DNA from: Gammaproteobacteria bacterium
GTDB taxonomy: Bacteria > Pseudomonadota > Gammaproteobacteria > Nevskiales > Nevskiaceae
Assembly: GCA_026398875.1 (NCBI GenBank)
Contig: JAPLSB010000019.1
Location: forward strand, 186,001-250,000
Length of the DNA stretch: 64,000 nucleotides
Direction of reading: 5' to 3'
This document shows positions 43,092-53,230 of the stretch, in pieces. The notes beneath the pieces were generated by a model, which was not told the DNA's origin, searched no databases, and saw only the letters and a program-made list of their open reading frames with translations. The position numbers and the translations under genes are program-made. Positions within the stretch are counted from its first letter, which is position 1; every line of letters starts with the position of its first letter.

Positions 43092-45908
43092 GTGAGCGCG
43101 CCCGATTCGATCCTGCTGCTGCCGACCTCGGCCTCCTTCGCTCGCGAGGTGGCCGAGCGCTTGGTGCTATCGCACACCGCGCAGCTGCCGGACCTGTCCG
43201 AACTGACCTTGGTCATCGCCCACGCAGCGATGCTCAAGCCGCTGCGCGCCGCACTCGCAGAAGCGGCCGGCGGCGCACTGCTGCTGCCGCGCATCGTCAC
43301 CGCGCGCCAGTTCGCCGCGGAGGCCATGCCCGACTCGGCCGCGCAGCCGCTGCCCGAACTGGAATGCACGCTGCGGCTGGCCGAAGCGCTGTCGCGCTTC
43401 CGTTCGATCTTCCCCGGCCAGGATCCGCTGCGGGTTGCCGAAGCGCTGTACGCGATCTTCGACGAGTTGGTGCTCAACGCCGCGACCCTGCCCGATGACG
43501 AAGCCGCACTGGCCGAACGGCTGCGCGAAGCCTATGGCGCACAGCTGATCGAACCGCTGTCGCGAGAGGCGCAGATCGTTCATCGCCTGTGGCGCGCGTA
43601 TATCGAGGACATCGGCGAACGGGCACCCGCCTTCGCGTATCTGGCGGGGCTCGGTGCAGCGCTGAACAACCGGCCCCATGACGCGCCGCTGTACTGGCTC
43701 GGCTTCGATGCGCTGACTCAGGCCGAAGCCGTGCTGCTGCGGCCGCAGATCGAACAGGGCCGGCTGCAGTTCTGGACTCAGGGCCGCGCTGCCGGCCGCG
43801 ATGGCGCAGCGACGCGGGCGCTGCTAGCGGCCCTGGGCCAGCGGCCTGCAGCGGCCGCGATGGTGCAGGCCAGCCCGCGTCAGGCGCTGCTCGACGAAGC
43901 CTTTGCCGATGACACGCGTACGGCCCGCGACCGCGCGGCAGCCATCCCGCCCGACGCTGCCCGCGGCCTGCGCATCGTTGCTGCCGCGCACGCCGAGCAC
44001 GAAGCGCGGATCGTCGATCTGGCGGTCCGCGAAGCGATTCTGGCCGGCGCGCGCCGGGTGGCCATCGTCAGCCCGGATCGGCGGCTGGCGCGGCGCGTCC
44101 GCGCTTTGCTGGAGCGCGCCGGGCTGACGCTCGAAGACCGGGTCGGCTGGGCGCTGTCGACCAGCCGCGCCGCTGCCGCACTCGCCTGCTGGCTCGAATG
44201 TCTGGCCACCGGCTTCCACTTCCGGCCGCTGCTCGACCTGCTGAAGTGCGGCTTCTTCCGGATCGATGACGATGATCCCGACCCTGGCGCGGAAGCCGCG
44301 CTGGCCGGGCTGCTGGAACGTGCGCTGCTGCGCGCCCGCAGCGATGACGCGCCGCCGGTCGCCGGCCTTGCCGCGCTGCAAGGGCTGGTCGATGGCCGCT
44401 ACCCGGCGGCGTTCGAGCGCCTGCACAAGGCCGCTGCCGAACTGCCGCTGGCCGAAGCCGGCCGGCCGCGGGGCGACTGGGCCGCCTGCCTGCGCGAAAG
44501 CCTGAAGCGGCTCGGTCTTGCCGCCGCGTTTGCCGACGACGATGCCGGCAGCCAGGTGTTCGCCGTGCTCAATGCGCTGGATGCGGCGATCGAAGCGTCG
44601 GCGATCCGCCTGCGCTGGCCGGAGTTCCGCGCGCTGCTCGACCGCCGGCTCGAACAGGCGACGTTCCGGCCCTCGAACCTCGCGCAGCCGCAGGTCGCGC
44701 TGTACACGCTGGAGCAGACACCGGGCTTGCAGGCCGATTGCCTGATCCTCGCCTCGGCCACCCGCGCGCAGCTGCCGGGCAGCGCGCCGGGAGAAGCCTT
44801 CTTCAACCAGAGCGTGCGCCGCGAACTGGGCTTGCCGACCTGGCAGCAACGGCAGGCCTTGAGCCTGGCCCGACTGCGCCGCGTGCTGGACGCAGCACCT
44901 CAGGTGGTGATCACCCATGCCGGCAGCGATGGCGAGCCGCCACAGCTGTCGCCGTGGCTCGATGCGCTGGAGGCCTTCGTGCACGCCGCCGGCCAGCCGT
45001 CGCTGCACGATCCAGCGCTGGCCAAACGCGCGCTGCTGGCAGCGGTCGACGTGGCCGATGCCGATGCGCAGCGCCAGCCCGCGCTGCCGATGCTGATCGC
45101 CTGCGCCGAAGCGGACGCCGAACTGATCGACTGGAAGCTCAGTGCCGGCGGCCATCAGGCGCTGATCGACTGTCCGTACCGCTGGCATGCCAGCCGGCTG
45201 CTGCGGCTCAAGGCCGAAACCGCGCCGGATCAGGACCCGAGCCGCGCCGACTACGGCCAACGCGTGCATCGCATCCTGCAGGCCTTCCATGCGGAGATCG
45301 ACCCGGCATTGCCGGCGCCGTACCGCGGTGGCCTTGGCGAAGACGACCGTGAGGCGATTGCCGCCAAGCTGGTCGCGCTGGCCGACGCCGTGTTCGCGGC
45401 CGATCTCGCGGCCCGGCCGCTGGCTCAGGTCTGGCGGCAGGATTTCGCGCAGCTGACGCCGTTTCTCGTGGCCCAGCTGAGCGCCGCCGGTGGCGGCCAT
45501 ATCGAGGTCGAAACCGATCCGCAGTCGCAGGTCGCGGGCTGGACCTTGCACGGGCGGCTCGACCGCCTGCAGCGCCGCCCCGGCCACAACACCGTCGTCG
45601 ACTACAAGACCGGTGCGGTGCCGAAGCGCGACGACGTGCTGGCCGGCGAATCAGTACAGCTGCCGCACTACGCGCTGGAAGCCGGCGACGTCCAGCAGGT
45701 GGCCTACTGGGACCTGAAGAAGCAGGCCACGGTCGAGATCGACGGCGAAGAACTCGCCGATCTCGCCACCGACATCGAAGCGCGGCTGCTGACCATGCGC
45801 GCGCAGCTCAAGGAGGGCGCGCTACTGATCGCGCATGGCGACGAACGAAGCTGCGCCCGCTGCGAATACAGCGGCATCTGCCGGCACGACAGCGCGATCC
45901 GCCGATGA
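43092..45908 (+). CDS. addB: AddB-type nuclease/helicase-like subunit of the double-strand break repair complex
   Basis: A 938-residue partner of the AddA helicase downstream. The N-terminal two thirds are a degenerate UvrD-like fold without a clear Walker A (ILLLPTSASFAREVAERL takes its place). The C terminus has a PD-(D/E)XK nuclease, with VVDYKTGAVPKRDDVLAGES and GYLH-type elements. It ends with CARCEYSGIC which, together with Cys in IDCPYRWHA, gives the four cysteines of the AddB iron-sulfur staple. This supports AddB over RecB or RexB. The start is GTG 43092; the end overlaps addA by four bases (ATGA). Confidence 0.82.
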   Translation: MSAPDSILLLPTSASFAREVAERLVLSHTAQLPDLSELTLVIAHAAMLKPLRAALAEAAGGALLLPRIVTARQFAAEAMPDSAAQPLPELECTLRLAEALSRFRSIFPGQDPLRVAEALYAIFDELVLNAATLPDDEAALAERLREAYGAQLIEPLSREAQIVHRLWRAYIEDIGERAPAFAYLAGLGAALNNRPHDAPLYWLGFDALTQAEAVLLRPQIEQGRLQFWTQGRAAGRDGAATRALLAALGQRPAAAAMVQASPRQALLDEAFADDTRTARDRAAAIPPDAARGLRIVAAAHAEHEARIVDLAVREAILAGARRVAIVSPDRRLARRVRALLERAGLTLEDRVGWALSTSRAAAALACWLECLATGFHFRPLLDLLKCGFFRIDDDDPDPGAEAALAGLLERALLRARSDDAPPVAGLAALQGLVDGRYPAAFERLHKAAAELPLAEAGRPRGDWAACLRESLKRLGLAAAFADDDAGSQVFAVLNALDAAIEASAIRLRWPEFRALLDRRLEQATFRPSNLAQPQVALYTLEQTPGLQADCLILASATRAQLPGSAPGEAFFNQSVRRELGLPTWQQRQALSLARLRRVLDAAPQVVITHAGSDGEPPQLSPWLDALEAFVHAAGQPSLHDPALAKRALLAAVDVADADAQRQPALPMLIACAEADAELIDWKLSAGGHQALIDCPYRWHASRLLRLKAETAPDQDPSRADYGQRVHRILQAFHAEIDPALPAPYRGGLGEDDREAIAAKLVALADAVFAADLAARPLAQVWRQDFAQLTPFLVAQLSAAGGGHIEVETDPQSQVAGWTLHGRLDRLQRRPGHNTVVDYKTGAVPKRDDVLAGESVQLPHYALEAGDVQQVAYWDLKKQATVEIDGEELADLATDIEARLLTMRAQLKEGALLIAHGDERSCARCEYSGICRHDSAIRR

Positions 45909-48900
45909 ACATCGCCCTTGATCCAACCCGCTCGGTCAGCGTTTCGGCTTCGGCCGGCAGCGGCAAGACCTGGCAGCTGGTGTCGCGAATCGTGCGGCTG
46001 CTGCTGAACGGTGCCGATCCCGGCGGCATCCTGGCGCTGACCTTCACGCGCAAGGCCGCTGCCGAGATGCGCGAACGCGTCGAGTCACGGCTGCGCGAGC
46101 TGGCCTATGCCGACGATGCCGGCCTCGATGCCTTGCTGAAGCAGATCGATCTGGTGCCGAGCGCCGCGATCCGCGACCGCGCCCGCCGCCTGTTCGAGGA
46201 CCTGCTGCACGCGCCGTTCGCGCTGCGCGCGCAGACACTGCATGTGTTCTGTCATGAACTGCTGAGCCGCTTCCCGCTCGAAGCCGGCGTGCCGGCCGGC
46301 TACGTGCTGACCGAGAACGAAAGCGAGCTGCAGGCGGCGGCACTGGACGCACTGATGCAGCGCATCCGTCGTGCGCCGGACGGACTGGAAGCGCAGGCGC
46401 TCGGCGTCTGGATTGCCTGCGGCGCCAGCGAAGCGACGATCCTCGGCTGGCTGCGCGGCTTCATCGAACGGCGCAGCGACTGGTGGGCCTACACGCATGG
46501 CTGGACCGGCGATGTCGTCACAGAAGCAACGGCGCGGCTGGCCGAGCAGCTGGAGATCGACCCGGATGACGACAGCGCGCCAACCGATGCCCTCGACCAC
46601 GTCGACGTCAGCCGAGCGATCCGCGAGCTGCAGGCGCTGCTGGTCGAAGCGAAAGGCGTTGGCCGGCTGAAGGCCGACATGCTCGAACCGGCACTGACCG
46701 CCAGCGGCGATGCGCGCTATCAGGCGCTGCGCTCGTCATTGCTGACTGGCGATGGCAGCCGCCGCAGCCTGAGCCAGAAGAAAGCGATCAGCGACAGCGC
46801 CTGGCAAGGCTTCATGCATGCCTACGGCTTTCTGGCGCAACAGCTCGACGACATTCAGGCCGTGCTGCGCCGCCGCGACAGCTTTCAGCGCACGGCCGCC
46901 GGCTACCGGCTTGGCCACAGCCTGCTGGAAGAACTGGCCGCCGAACTGCAGCGCACGCAGCAGCTGACGTTCGCCGATCTCGAATGGCGCAGCTATCTGC
47001 TGCTGACCGATTCCGATCAGGCCGACTGGTTGCGCTACAAGCTCGACCGGCGCATCGAGCACCTGATGCTCGACGAGTTCCAGGACACCAATCCGACGCA
47101 ATGGCAGCTGCTGCGGCCGATCCTCGACGAGATGAGCGCCGGCGATCCGGAACGCGTCCGCACCGCGTTCATCGTCGGTGATGCCAAGCAGAGCATCTAC
47201 GGTTTCAGGCGCGCCAATCCCGAACTGCTGGGCAGCGCCGCCGACTTCCTGCAAAGTCATTTGAATGGCGCGCCGATGCCGCTGAACGATTCGCGGCGCA
47301 GCGCCCCTGCGGTGATCGATTTCGTCAATGCGCTGTTCGGCGATGCCGATGGCGCCACGATCGGCTTTGCGCCGCATGGCACGCACCTGAAGTCCGACTG
47401 GGGCGCGGTCGAAGTCGCGCCGCTGGTGCTGGCCGATCCGCCGACCGCGGCAATCGATGGCGACGCGCCGTTGCGCAACCCGCTGACCACGCCGCGCCTG
47501 ATCACTGAAGACCTGCGGCTGCGCCGCGAAGCCGATGGTGTGGCGGCGCGCATCAAGGCGCTGGTCGCGGCACAGCTGCCGGTGGCCAGCGGTGCGCAGG
47601 CACGCGCGCTGGACTGGGGCGACGTGATGATCCTCGCGCGCCAGCGCACCCATCTGCCGGCCATCGAGCGGGCGCTGGCCGAAGCCGGCATTCCATTCAT
47701 CGGCGCCAGCAAGGGCACGCTGCTGGACACGCTGCCGATCCGCGATCTGATCGCCCTGCTGCGCTTTCTCGACGTGCAGCAGCGCGATCTGGAGCTGGCG
47801 CAGGTGCTGCGCTCGCCACTGTTCGGCGCCAGCGACGGCGATCTGGTGCAACTGGCCCGGACCCGCGGCCCGCACTGGTGGGCGCGCCTGCAAGCGCTCG
47901 ATGGCGAAGCTGTGGCCAGCGCAGCACTGCAGCGCGCGGCGCGGCTGATCGGCCGCTGGCAGCGGGCCGCGCGGCGGCTGCCGGCGCACGACCTGCTTGA
48001 TCGCATCGCCTTCGATACCGACCTGATCCGCTGCTACGAGGACGCCCAGCCCGGCGCCGGCCGCGTGCGCGCCAACATCGGCGCCTTCCTGCAGTTGGTG
48101 CTCGACGCCGATCAGGGCCGCTACCCGACCTTGGGCCGGATCAATCAGCGCCTCGAACAGCTGGCGGACGCGGCGCGCGACGCGCCGAGCGAAGCAGCGC
48201 CGGCGGCCAGCGACGGTCAGGTGAGGGTGCTGACCATCCACGCCGCGAAAGGGCTGGAAGCGCCCGCCGTGTTCCTGGTCAACAGCGCGCCGGCCGCCAA
48301 CAACCGGCACGGCGGCTGGCAGGTCGAATGGCCGTCCGATGCGCCGGCGCCGAGCCATTTCCTGCTCGCCGGCAATGCCGACGCGCGCGATGCGCTGAGC
48401 GAAGCACTGATCGAAGCGCGCCGCCAGCGTGAAGCGCGCGAAGCGCTGAACCTGCTGTATGTCGCGGTGACTCGCGCGCGTCAGTACCTGTTCGTGTCGG
48501 CGTTCGAAAGCAGCAAGGCCGGCCCGGAACCGAGCTGGCACGAGCGCTGCCTGCGCGCCGCACAAGCCTTGCCGCCAAGCCCTGAACCGCTGCCCGGCGC
48601 ACCAGACGGCGTCACGTCGTACCGGTTCGGCGCCTTCCCGCCGGCTGCCGCCGCCAAGCAGAAAGCGCCGGAGCCGCCGATCGATTCGCGTCTGCGCAGC
48701 CCGCTGCGGCCGGCACCGACGCCGATCTGGACGCCGTCGCAAAGCGGCGAAGCCCGCGATCCGGATGCCGTGACTCGCGGCCGGGCGATCCACTGGCTGC
48801 TGCAGCAGTCGGCCAACGGTCGCCGACCGGCACCGGCCACGCTGGCCGCGAAACTGGCCAGCGTGCTCGGCGAGGACATCGATGCAGCGCTGGTCCCCGG

Positions 48901-49249
48901 CTGGCAGGCCGAAGCCGATGCGCTGCTGGCTACGCCGACACTGTCGATGCTGTTCGACCCGGCACAGCTCAAGCGCGCCTGGAACGAGGTTCCGGTGCAA
49001 TGGCAGGCCGCTGACGGCAGCACGCGGCACGGCGTGCTGGACCGGCTGATCGATGACGGCACCTGGCTGACCATCATCGACTACAAGACCGCGCCACGGC
49101 CGAACGCCGAGCGCCTGATCGACCAGCATCGCGACCAGCTGGCCGCCTATCTCGACGCGATCGGCAAGGTATTCCCCGGCCGGCCGATCCGCGCAGGCCT
49201 CGTGCTGACGGCCAGCCGCGAATGGCTGCCGGTGCTGGAGCGGCGCTGA
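45905..49249 (+). CDS. addA: AddA-type UvrD-family helicase with nuclease domain
   Basis: A 1114-residue superfamily 1A helicase. Walker A is in SASAGSGKTWQLVSR (near residue 16), motif Ia in LALTFTRKAAAEMRERV, motif II in HLMLDEFQDTNPTQWQLL, motif III in FIVGDAKQSIYGFRRANPE, motif V in VLTIHAAKGLEAPAVFL and motif VI in LLYVAVTRARQYLFV. A C-terminal RecB-like nuclease has RGRAIHWLLQ and TIIDYKTAPRP. With AddB it should process DNA ends for RecA loading. RecBCD genes are not in the window. Confidence 0.87.
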   Translation: MNIALDPTRSVSVSASAGSGKTWQLVSRIVRLLLNGADPGGILALTFTRKAAAEMRERVESRLRELAYADDAGLDALLKQIDLVPSAAIRDRARRLFEDLLHAPFALRAQTLHVFCHELLSRFPLEAGVPAGYVLTENESELQAAALDALMQRIRRAPDGLEAQALGVWIACGASEATILGWLRGFIERRSDWWAYTHGWTGDVVTEATARLAEQLEIDPDDDSAPTDALDHVDVSRAIRELQALLVEAKGVGRLKADMLEPALTASGDARYQALRSSLLTGDGSRRSLSQKKAISDSAWQGFMHAYGFLAQQLDDIQAVLRRRDSFQRTAAGYRLGHSLLEELAAELQRTQQLTFADLEWRSYLLLTDSDQADWLRYKLDRRIEHLMLDEFQDTNPTQWQLLRPILDEMSAGDPERVRTAFIVGDAKQSIYGFRRANPELLGSAADFLQSHLNGAPMPLNDSRRSAPAVIDFVNALFGDADGATIGFAPHGTHLKSDWGAVEVAPLVLADPPTAAIDGDAPLRNPLTTPRLITEDLRLRREADGVAARIKALVAAQLPVASGAQARALDWGDVMILARQRTHLPAIERALAEAGIPFIGASKGTLLDTLPIRDLIALLRFLDVQQRDLELAQVLRSPLFGASDGDLVQLARTRGPHWWARLQALDGEAVASAALQRAARLIGRWQRAARRLPAHDLLDRIAFDTDLIRCYEDAQPGAGRVRANIGAFLQLVLDADQGRYPTLGRINQRLEQLADAARDAPSEAAPAASDGQVRVLTIHAAKGLEAPAVFLVNSAPAANNRHGGWQVEWPSDAPAPSHFLLAGNADARDALSEALIEARRQREAREALNLLYVAVTRARQYLFVSAFESSKAGPEPSWHERCLRAAQALPPSPEPLPGAPDGVTSYRFGAFPPAAAAKQKAPEPPIDSRLRSPLRPAPTPIWTPSQSGEARDPDAVTRGRAIHWLLQQSANGRRPAPATLAAKLASVLGEDIDAALVPGWQAEADALLATPTLSMLFDPAQLKRAWNEVPVQWQAADGSTRHGVLDRLIDDGTWLTIIDYKTAPRPNAERLIDQHRDQLAAYLDAIGKVFPGRPIRAGLVLTASREWLPVLERR

Positions 49250-49339
49250 TCTTGCGAATCCGCAGCGGTCCGCGCCAGCAAGGCTGAACCGCTGCCGTCA
49301 AACTGTTGTCCGACTCCCGTTGTCGCCACGCTTTCGACC

Positions 49340-51160
49340 ATGACGCGCCCCTTCGCCTTTCTCCCGCTGCTGCTGATCACTGCCGTTGCCGCCAGCGGCT
49401 GCGCCGCCAAGCAGGCCCGCTTCATCGAGCCGACGACCTTGGAACTCGGCCATGCGCCCGGGCCGCGTTCGCAGGAACTGGGCGAAGACGGCTATCTGCA
49501 GGTGCAGGTGTCGTCGAATCTCGGCGAGAACGCCGAGCGTCTGAAGTTCTACGGCGAGGACGCGCCGAAGCTGATCGTGGTCACGGCGAAGCTGCAGCCG
49601 CTGTCCGGCCCCGGCCGCGACACGCCAGCGCCGGAAGTGCCGCTGCTGAGCTACGACGTCGCCAAGGGTTCCAGCGAAGACCTCACGGCGAAGACCTTGG
49701 CCGGCGGCATCGTCGTCAAGGCCGGTTCGCTGACCGGCGCCGCCACGCTGACGCTGATCGTGCGCGGCATCACCGCCAGTGGCGCGACCACGCTTGGCCC
49801 GCTGATGGAAACGATCAAGAAGACCCCGGCGGCGATCACCGGTGTTGCAACCTTGCTGGGCGGCGTGCCGATCACCGCGTTCCAGACCTTCGTCGTGCCG
49901 ATGCTGGAGAAATCGGCCACCGCGACCAACCACCAGTGGGAGCGCAAGAAGGAATACACGTTCCAGGTCGGCGAAGGGCTGGATTCGCTCGACGGCCGCG
50001 TCGTGGCCTTCCTGATGCTGACCGAAGACCGCAAGGGCGGTCTGACCATCGATGCCGAGCTGTGCAGCATTGAAGTCGAGCAGCCGAAGCTGTGCCGGCA
50101 GATCGACAAGCCCGGCTCGCCAGTCACCACGCCGTACCTGCTGTTCGATCTCAAGGTCAGCGACTACCGGCCGATCGACGATCTGGTCGCCCAGGGCGGC
50201 CCATGCTCGACCGACCGCGCGGTGCTGGCCAAGACCGCCGAGGTGCTGGCCAGCGGCGCGATGACCGGCCGCCAAGCCTTTCTCGAAGACCTGCTGCTGC
50301 GCCGGCGTACCGTGCTGGCCGATATCCGCGATTCCGGTGGCTCGATCGACCGGCTGTCGCGCGCCGCCTGGCGCTACCAGCGCCTGGTGACGCCGGATGC
50401 CGGCAATCCGCGCCATGCCTACTGGCAGCGCTACTTCGCCAGCCGCGCGTCCCGGGTCGACGCCTGCCTGGACGAAGCGCTGGCCACTGCAAGCCCGAGC
50501 ACGCGGAAAAGCTGGGCGACCTTGCTCGAAGGCTTCCGGGCCATCGACGAGGTCGATGCGGCGGTCGCCCGCAATGCCGATCTCGATGCACCAGACGCCG
50601 CCGATGCCGCCGCGCTGGAAGTCGCGCTGCGCCGGATGAATACCGCCGAAGCGATTCCGGCCATCGATGCCGAAGCCCGCGCCTGGCTGGTCAACGGCAT
50701 CAGCAATGCGTCCGGACTGCTCGATCGCTGGTACCGCTCGGAAGTGCTGCGCATCACCGGCAGCGCGGCCAGCCCCGAGGCCGCCAGCCGCGAGCTGAAG
50801 CGCTTGCTGAGCCGGACCCGCTGCACCGCTTGCGTCGGCGGCATCAACACTGCACTGGCTGCGCTGCAAGCCGGGTCCAGCCTGCGCTCGACCGAAGCTG
50901 CGGTGAAGCGTGAAAGCCTGGTCGTCGATGCGCTGAAGGCCGGCAGCAAGGTTGACGCCGCACAGGGCCTCGGCGAAAACGGTTCGGGCAGCGCCGGGGC
51001 GACGCAGGACGCAGTCAATCGCAGTGTCGCGATCGACCCGGAAACGTCAGATGCCGCGCCAAAGATCGAGCAGTTGCAGCAGCAGGTGGACCGCCAGCGT
51101 GAACGGGCCGAAACGGCGATCGAAGCGCCAGCCAGCGACGCAAAGCCCGCCACACCGTAG
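49340..51160 (+). CDS. Lipoprotein of unknown function
   Basis: 606 residues, not recognised. A lipoprotein signal peptide ends in AVAASGC (Cys about residue 21). Residues about 30-270 are a mixed beta region; SLTGAATLTLIVRGITASGA and AITGVATLLGGVPITAFQTF are hydrophobic but Gly-rich. Residues about 290-520 are helical, with regular leucines. The end is Ala-rich with a short coiled coil (KIEQLQQQVDRQRERAETAI). Cysteines at CSIEVEQPKLC and CTACVGG may pair. It stands alone between addA and the kdp operon; an envelope location is likely. Confidence 0.65.
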   Translation: MTRPFAFLPLLLITAVAASGCAAKQARFIEPTTLELGHAPGPRSQELGEDGYLQVQVSSNLGENAERLKFYGEDAPKLIVVTAKLQPLSGPGRDTPAPEVPLLSYDVAKGSSEDLTAKTLAGGIVVKAGSLTGAATLTLIVRGITASGATTLGPLMETIKKTPAAITGVATLLGGVPITAFQTFVVPMLEKSATATNHQWERKKEYTFQVGEGLDSLDGRVVAFLMLTEDRKGGLTIDAELCSIEVEQPKLCRQIDKPGSPVTTPYLLFDLKVSDYRPIDDLVAQGGPCSTDRAVLAKTAEVLASGAMTGRQAFLEDLLLRRRTVLADIRDSGGSIDRLSRAAWRYQRLVTPDAGNPRHAYWQRYFASRASRVDACLDEALATASPSTRKSWATLLEGFRAIDEVDAAVARNADLDAPDAADAAALEVALRRMNTAEAIPAIDAEARAWLVNGISNASGLLDRWYRSEVLRITGSAASPEAASRELKRLLSRTRCTACVGGINTALAALQAGSSLRSTEAAVKRESLVVDALKAGSKVDAAQGLGENGSGSAGATQDAVNRSVAIDPETSDAAPKIEQLQQQVDRQRERAETAIEAPASDAKPATP

Positions 51161-51189
51161 CCCGCTGCGGCGGGGCTCGCGACCGCCGA

Positions 51190-51206
51190 TCTTTACGCGT
51201 TCTTTA
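51190..51206 (+). promoter_or_regulatory. Candidate KdpE binding site
   Basis: Two copies of TCTTTA start exactly 11 bases apart (51190 and 51201), in a T-rich patch inside otherwise GC-rich DNA, about 90-107 bases before the first kdp ORF. OmpR-family regulators such as KdpE bind tandem direct repeats with this period, and known KdpE sites are T-rich with TTTA/TTTAC units. The match is convincing by position and form but untested. Confidence 0.6.
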
Positions 51207-51296
51207 TTTTCGGGGCCGCGCAGCCGTCTCGAATCCCAACGCTGAACCGGCGCCCAATGCACGGGCCGGAAGCTGTCCGGCGTTGGGAAGACTTCG

Positions 51297-51377
51297 ATGA
51301 CCGCATTCCTGCTGCTGCTTGGCGCCGCCGGCTTCGCCGCGCTGATCGCCTACGTGACCTTCTGCGACCGCATCTGA
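51297..51377 (+). CDS. 26-residue membrane peptide at the head of the kdp operon
   Basis: ATG 51297 opens a frame of 26 codons: one hydrophobic helix rich in Leu and Ala (FLLLLGAAGFAALIAYV) and the tail TFCDRI. GGAAG lies about eight bases upstream. It ends 11 bases before kdpF. The size, single helix and position resemble small ORFs seen ahead of kdpF in other kdp operons, so it may be a second small Kdp-associated peptide. No function is known. Confidence 0.55.
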   Translation: MTAFLLLLGAAGFAALIAYVTFCDRI

Positions 51378-51388
51378 ACGGCCACGAC

Positions 51389-51481
51389 ATGAGCTTTGAT
51401 CACGCCCTCGGCGGCCTCGCCGTCCTGATCCTGCTGGCCTACCTCGGCTATGCGCTGCTCAAGCCGGAGAAGTTCCAATGA
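51389..51481 (+). CDS. kdpF: Potassium-transporting ATPase subunit KdpF
   Basis: A 30-residue single-helix protein ([18 protein letters not shown]) ending KPEKFQ, the KdpF signature. It stabilises the KdpABC complex in the inner membrane. It overlaps kdpA by four bases (ATGA). Confidence 0.88.
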   Translation: MSFDHALGGLAVLILLAYLGYALLKPEKFQ

Positions 51482-53217
51482 ACCTCGATGGCTGGCTGCT
51501 GATCGCGCTGTTCCTGCTGCTGTTGACGCTCGCCACCCGGCCGCTCGGTGGCTATCTGAAGCGTGTGTTCGATGGCGAGCGGACCTTGCTGTCGGCCGTG
51601 CTTGGTCCGGTCGAGCGCGGCTTCTACAAGCTGGCGGGCGTGCGCGCCGATGAAGACCAGCCGTGGACCCGCTACGCGGTGGCCATGCTGGTGTTCAGCC
51701 TCGGCGGCTATCTGTTGCTGTTCGCGATCCAGCAACTGCAGGGCCTGCTGCCGCTGAACCCGCTGGGCTTTGGTGCGCTGACCGGTGACCTGAGCCTGAA
51801 CACCGCGGTCAGCTTCGTCACCAATACCAACTGGCAGAGCTACGGCGGCGAATCGACGATGTCGCTGTTCACGCAGATGATCGGACTGGCGGTGCAGAAC
51901 TTCCTGTCGGCAGCCACCGGCATCGCGCTGGCCATCGCGCTGATTCGCGGCTTCTCTCGCGAGAAGGGCAAGGGCCTGGGGCCTGGAATCGGCAACTTCT
52001 GGGTCGACATGACTCGTGCCACGCTGTACGTGCTGCTGCCGCTGTCGATTCCGATGGCGCTGTTCCTGGTCTGGCAGGGCATGCCGCAGAACTTCATCGG
52101 CGCCAGCGAAGCGACGACGCTGGAAGGCGCCAAGCAGCTGATCGCCCAGGGGCCGGTAGCCTCCCAGGTGGCGATCAAGATGATCGGCACCAACGGCGGC
52201 GGCTTCTTCAATGCCAACGCCGCACACCCGTTCGAGAACCCCACCGCACTCAGCAACTTCGTGCAGATGCTGGCGATCTTCCTGATCAGTGCGGCACTGA
52301 CCAACACCTTCGGCCGTGCGGTCAAGAACGAGCGGCAAGGCTGGGCGATCTACAGCGCGATGGCAGTGCTGTTCCTGGCCGGTGCCGGCGCCAGCTACTG
52401 GGCGGAAAGCAGCGGCAATCCGGCACTGACGGCGATCGGGATCGATCAGACCGCAAGCCTCGTGCAGTCGGGCGGCAACATGGAAGGCAAGGAAGCGCGC
52501 TTCGGCATTGCCGCGTCGACCTTGTTCGCGACCGTCACCACGGATGCCTCGTGTGGTGCGGTCAATTCGATGCACGACAGCTACACCCCGCTGGGCGGCG
52601 CTGTGCCGCTGGTCAACATCCTGCTTGGCGAAGTGGTGTTCGGCGGCGTCGGCGCCGGCCTGTACGGGATGCTCTTGTTCGCGATCGTCGCGCTGTTCAT
52701 CGCCGGCCTGATGGTCGGCCGCACGCCGGAGTACCTCGGCAAGAAGATCGAAGCCCGCGAAATCAAGCTGACCGTGCTGGCGATCCTGTGCATGCCGCTG
52801 GCGCTGCTCGGCTTCCTGGCGGTGGCCAGCGTGTCACCGGTGGCCTCGAAAGGTCTGGCCAATGCTGGCCCGCATGGCTTCAGCGAAATGCTTTATGCCT
52901 ATGCATCGGCGGTCGGCAATAACGGCAGCGCCTTCGCTGGCCTGACCGCCAAGACGCCGTTCTGGAACCTGAGCTTGGCCGCCGCGATGCTGATCGGCCG
53001 CTTCGCGGTGATCGTGCCGATGCTCGCGGTGGCCGGATCGCTGGCTGGCAAGCCGCGTTCGCCAGCCACTTCCGGCAGCTTCCCGACCGATGGCCCGCTG
53101 TTCATCGGCCTGCTGGTGGCAATCGTGGTGATCGTCGGCGGCCTGACCTATTTCCCGGCGCTGGCGCTGGGGCCGCTGGTCGAGCATCTGGCGATGCTGG
53201 CTGGCTCCACGTTCTGA
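51478..53217 (+). CDS. kdpA: Potassium-transporting ATPase subunit KdpA
   Basis: The potassium-channel-like subunit that binds and translocates K+. The 579-residue protein has about ten membrane helices and four selectivity-filter-like loops, including [52 protein letters not shown] and [16 protein letters not shown]. Length and order match E. coli KdpA. It is translationally coupled to kdpF and is followed by a palindromic repeat before kdpB. Confidence 0.96.
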   Translation: MNLDGWLLIALFLLLLTLATRPLGGYLKRVFDGERTLLSAVLGPVERGFYKLAGVRADEDQPWTRYAVAMLVFSLGGYLLLFAIQQLQGLLPLNPLGFGALTGDLSLNTAVSFVTNTNWQSYGGESTMSLFTQMIGLAVQNFLSAATGIALAIALIRGFSREKGKGLGPGIGNFWVDMTRATLYVLLPLSIPMALFLVWQGMPQNFIGASEATTLEGAKQLIAQGPVASQVAIKMIGTNGGGFFNANAAHPFENPTALSNFVQMLAIFLISAALTNTFGRAVKNERQGWAIYSAMAVLFLAGAGASYWAESSGNPALTAIGIDQTASLVQSGGNMEGKEARFGIAASTLFATVTTDASCGAVNSMHDSYTPLGGAVPLVNILLGEVVFGGVGAGLYGMLLFAIVALFIAGLMVGRTPEYLGKKIEAREIKLTVLAILCMPLALLGFLAVASVSPVASKGLANAGPHGFSEMLYAYASAVGNNGSAFAGLTAKTPFWNLSLAAAMLIGRFAVIVPMLAVAGSLAGKPRSPATSGSFPTDGPLFIGLLVAIVVIVGGLTYFPALALGPLVEHLAMLAGSTF

Positions 53218-53230
53218 ATCATCCATATCG

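Noticed and set aside
43824..45587. Antisense open frame of 587 codons inside addB
   Set aside because: Composition typical of a codon-shadow frame in GC-rich DNA, with no motif.
46736..49129. Antisense open frame of 797 codons inside addA
   Set aside because: Shadow of the high-GC addA frame: Arg/Gln/Ala-rich with no recognisable motif, while addA carries all helicase motifs.
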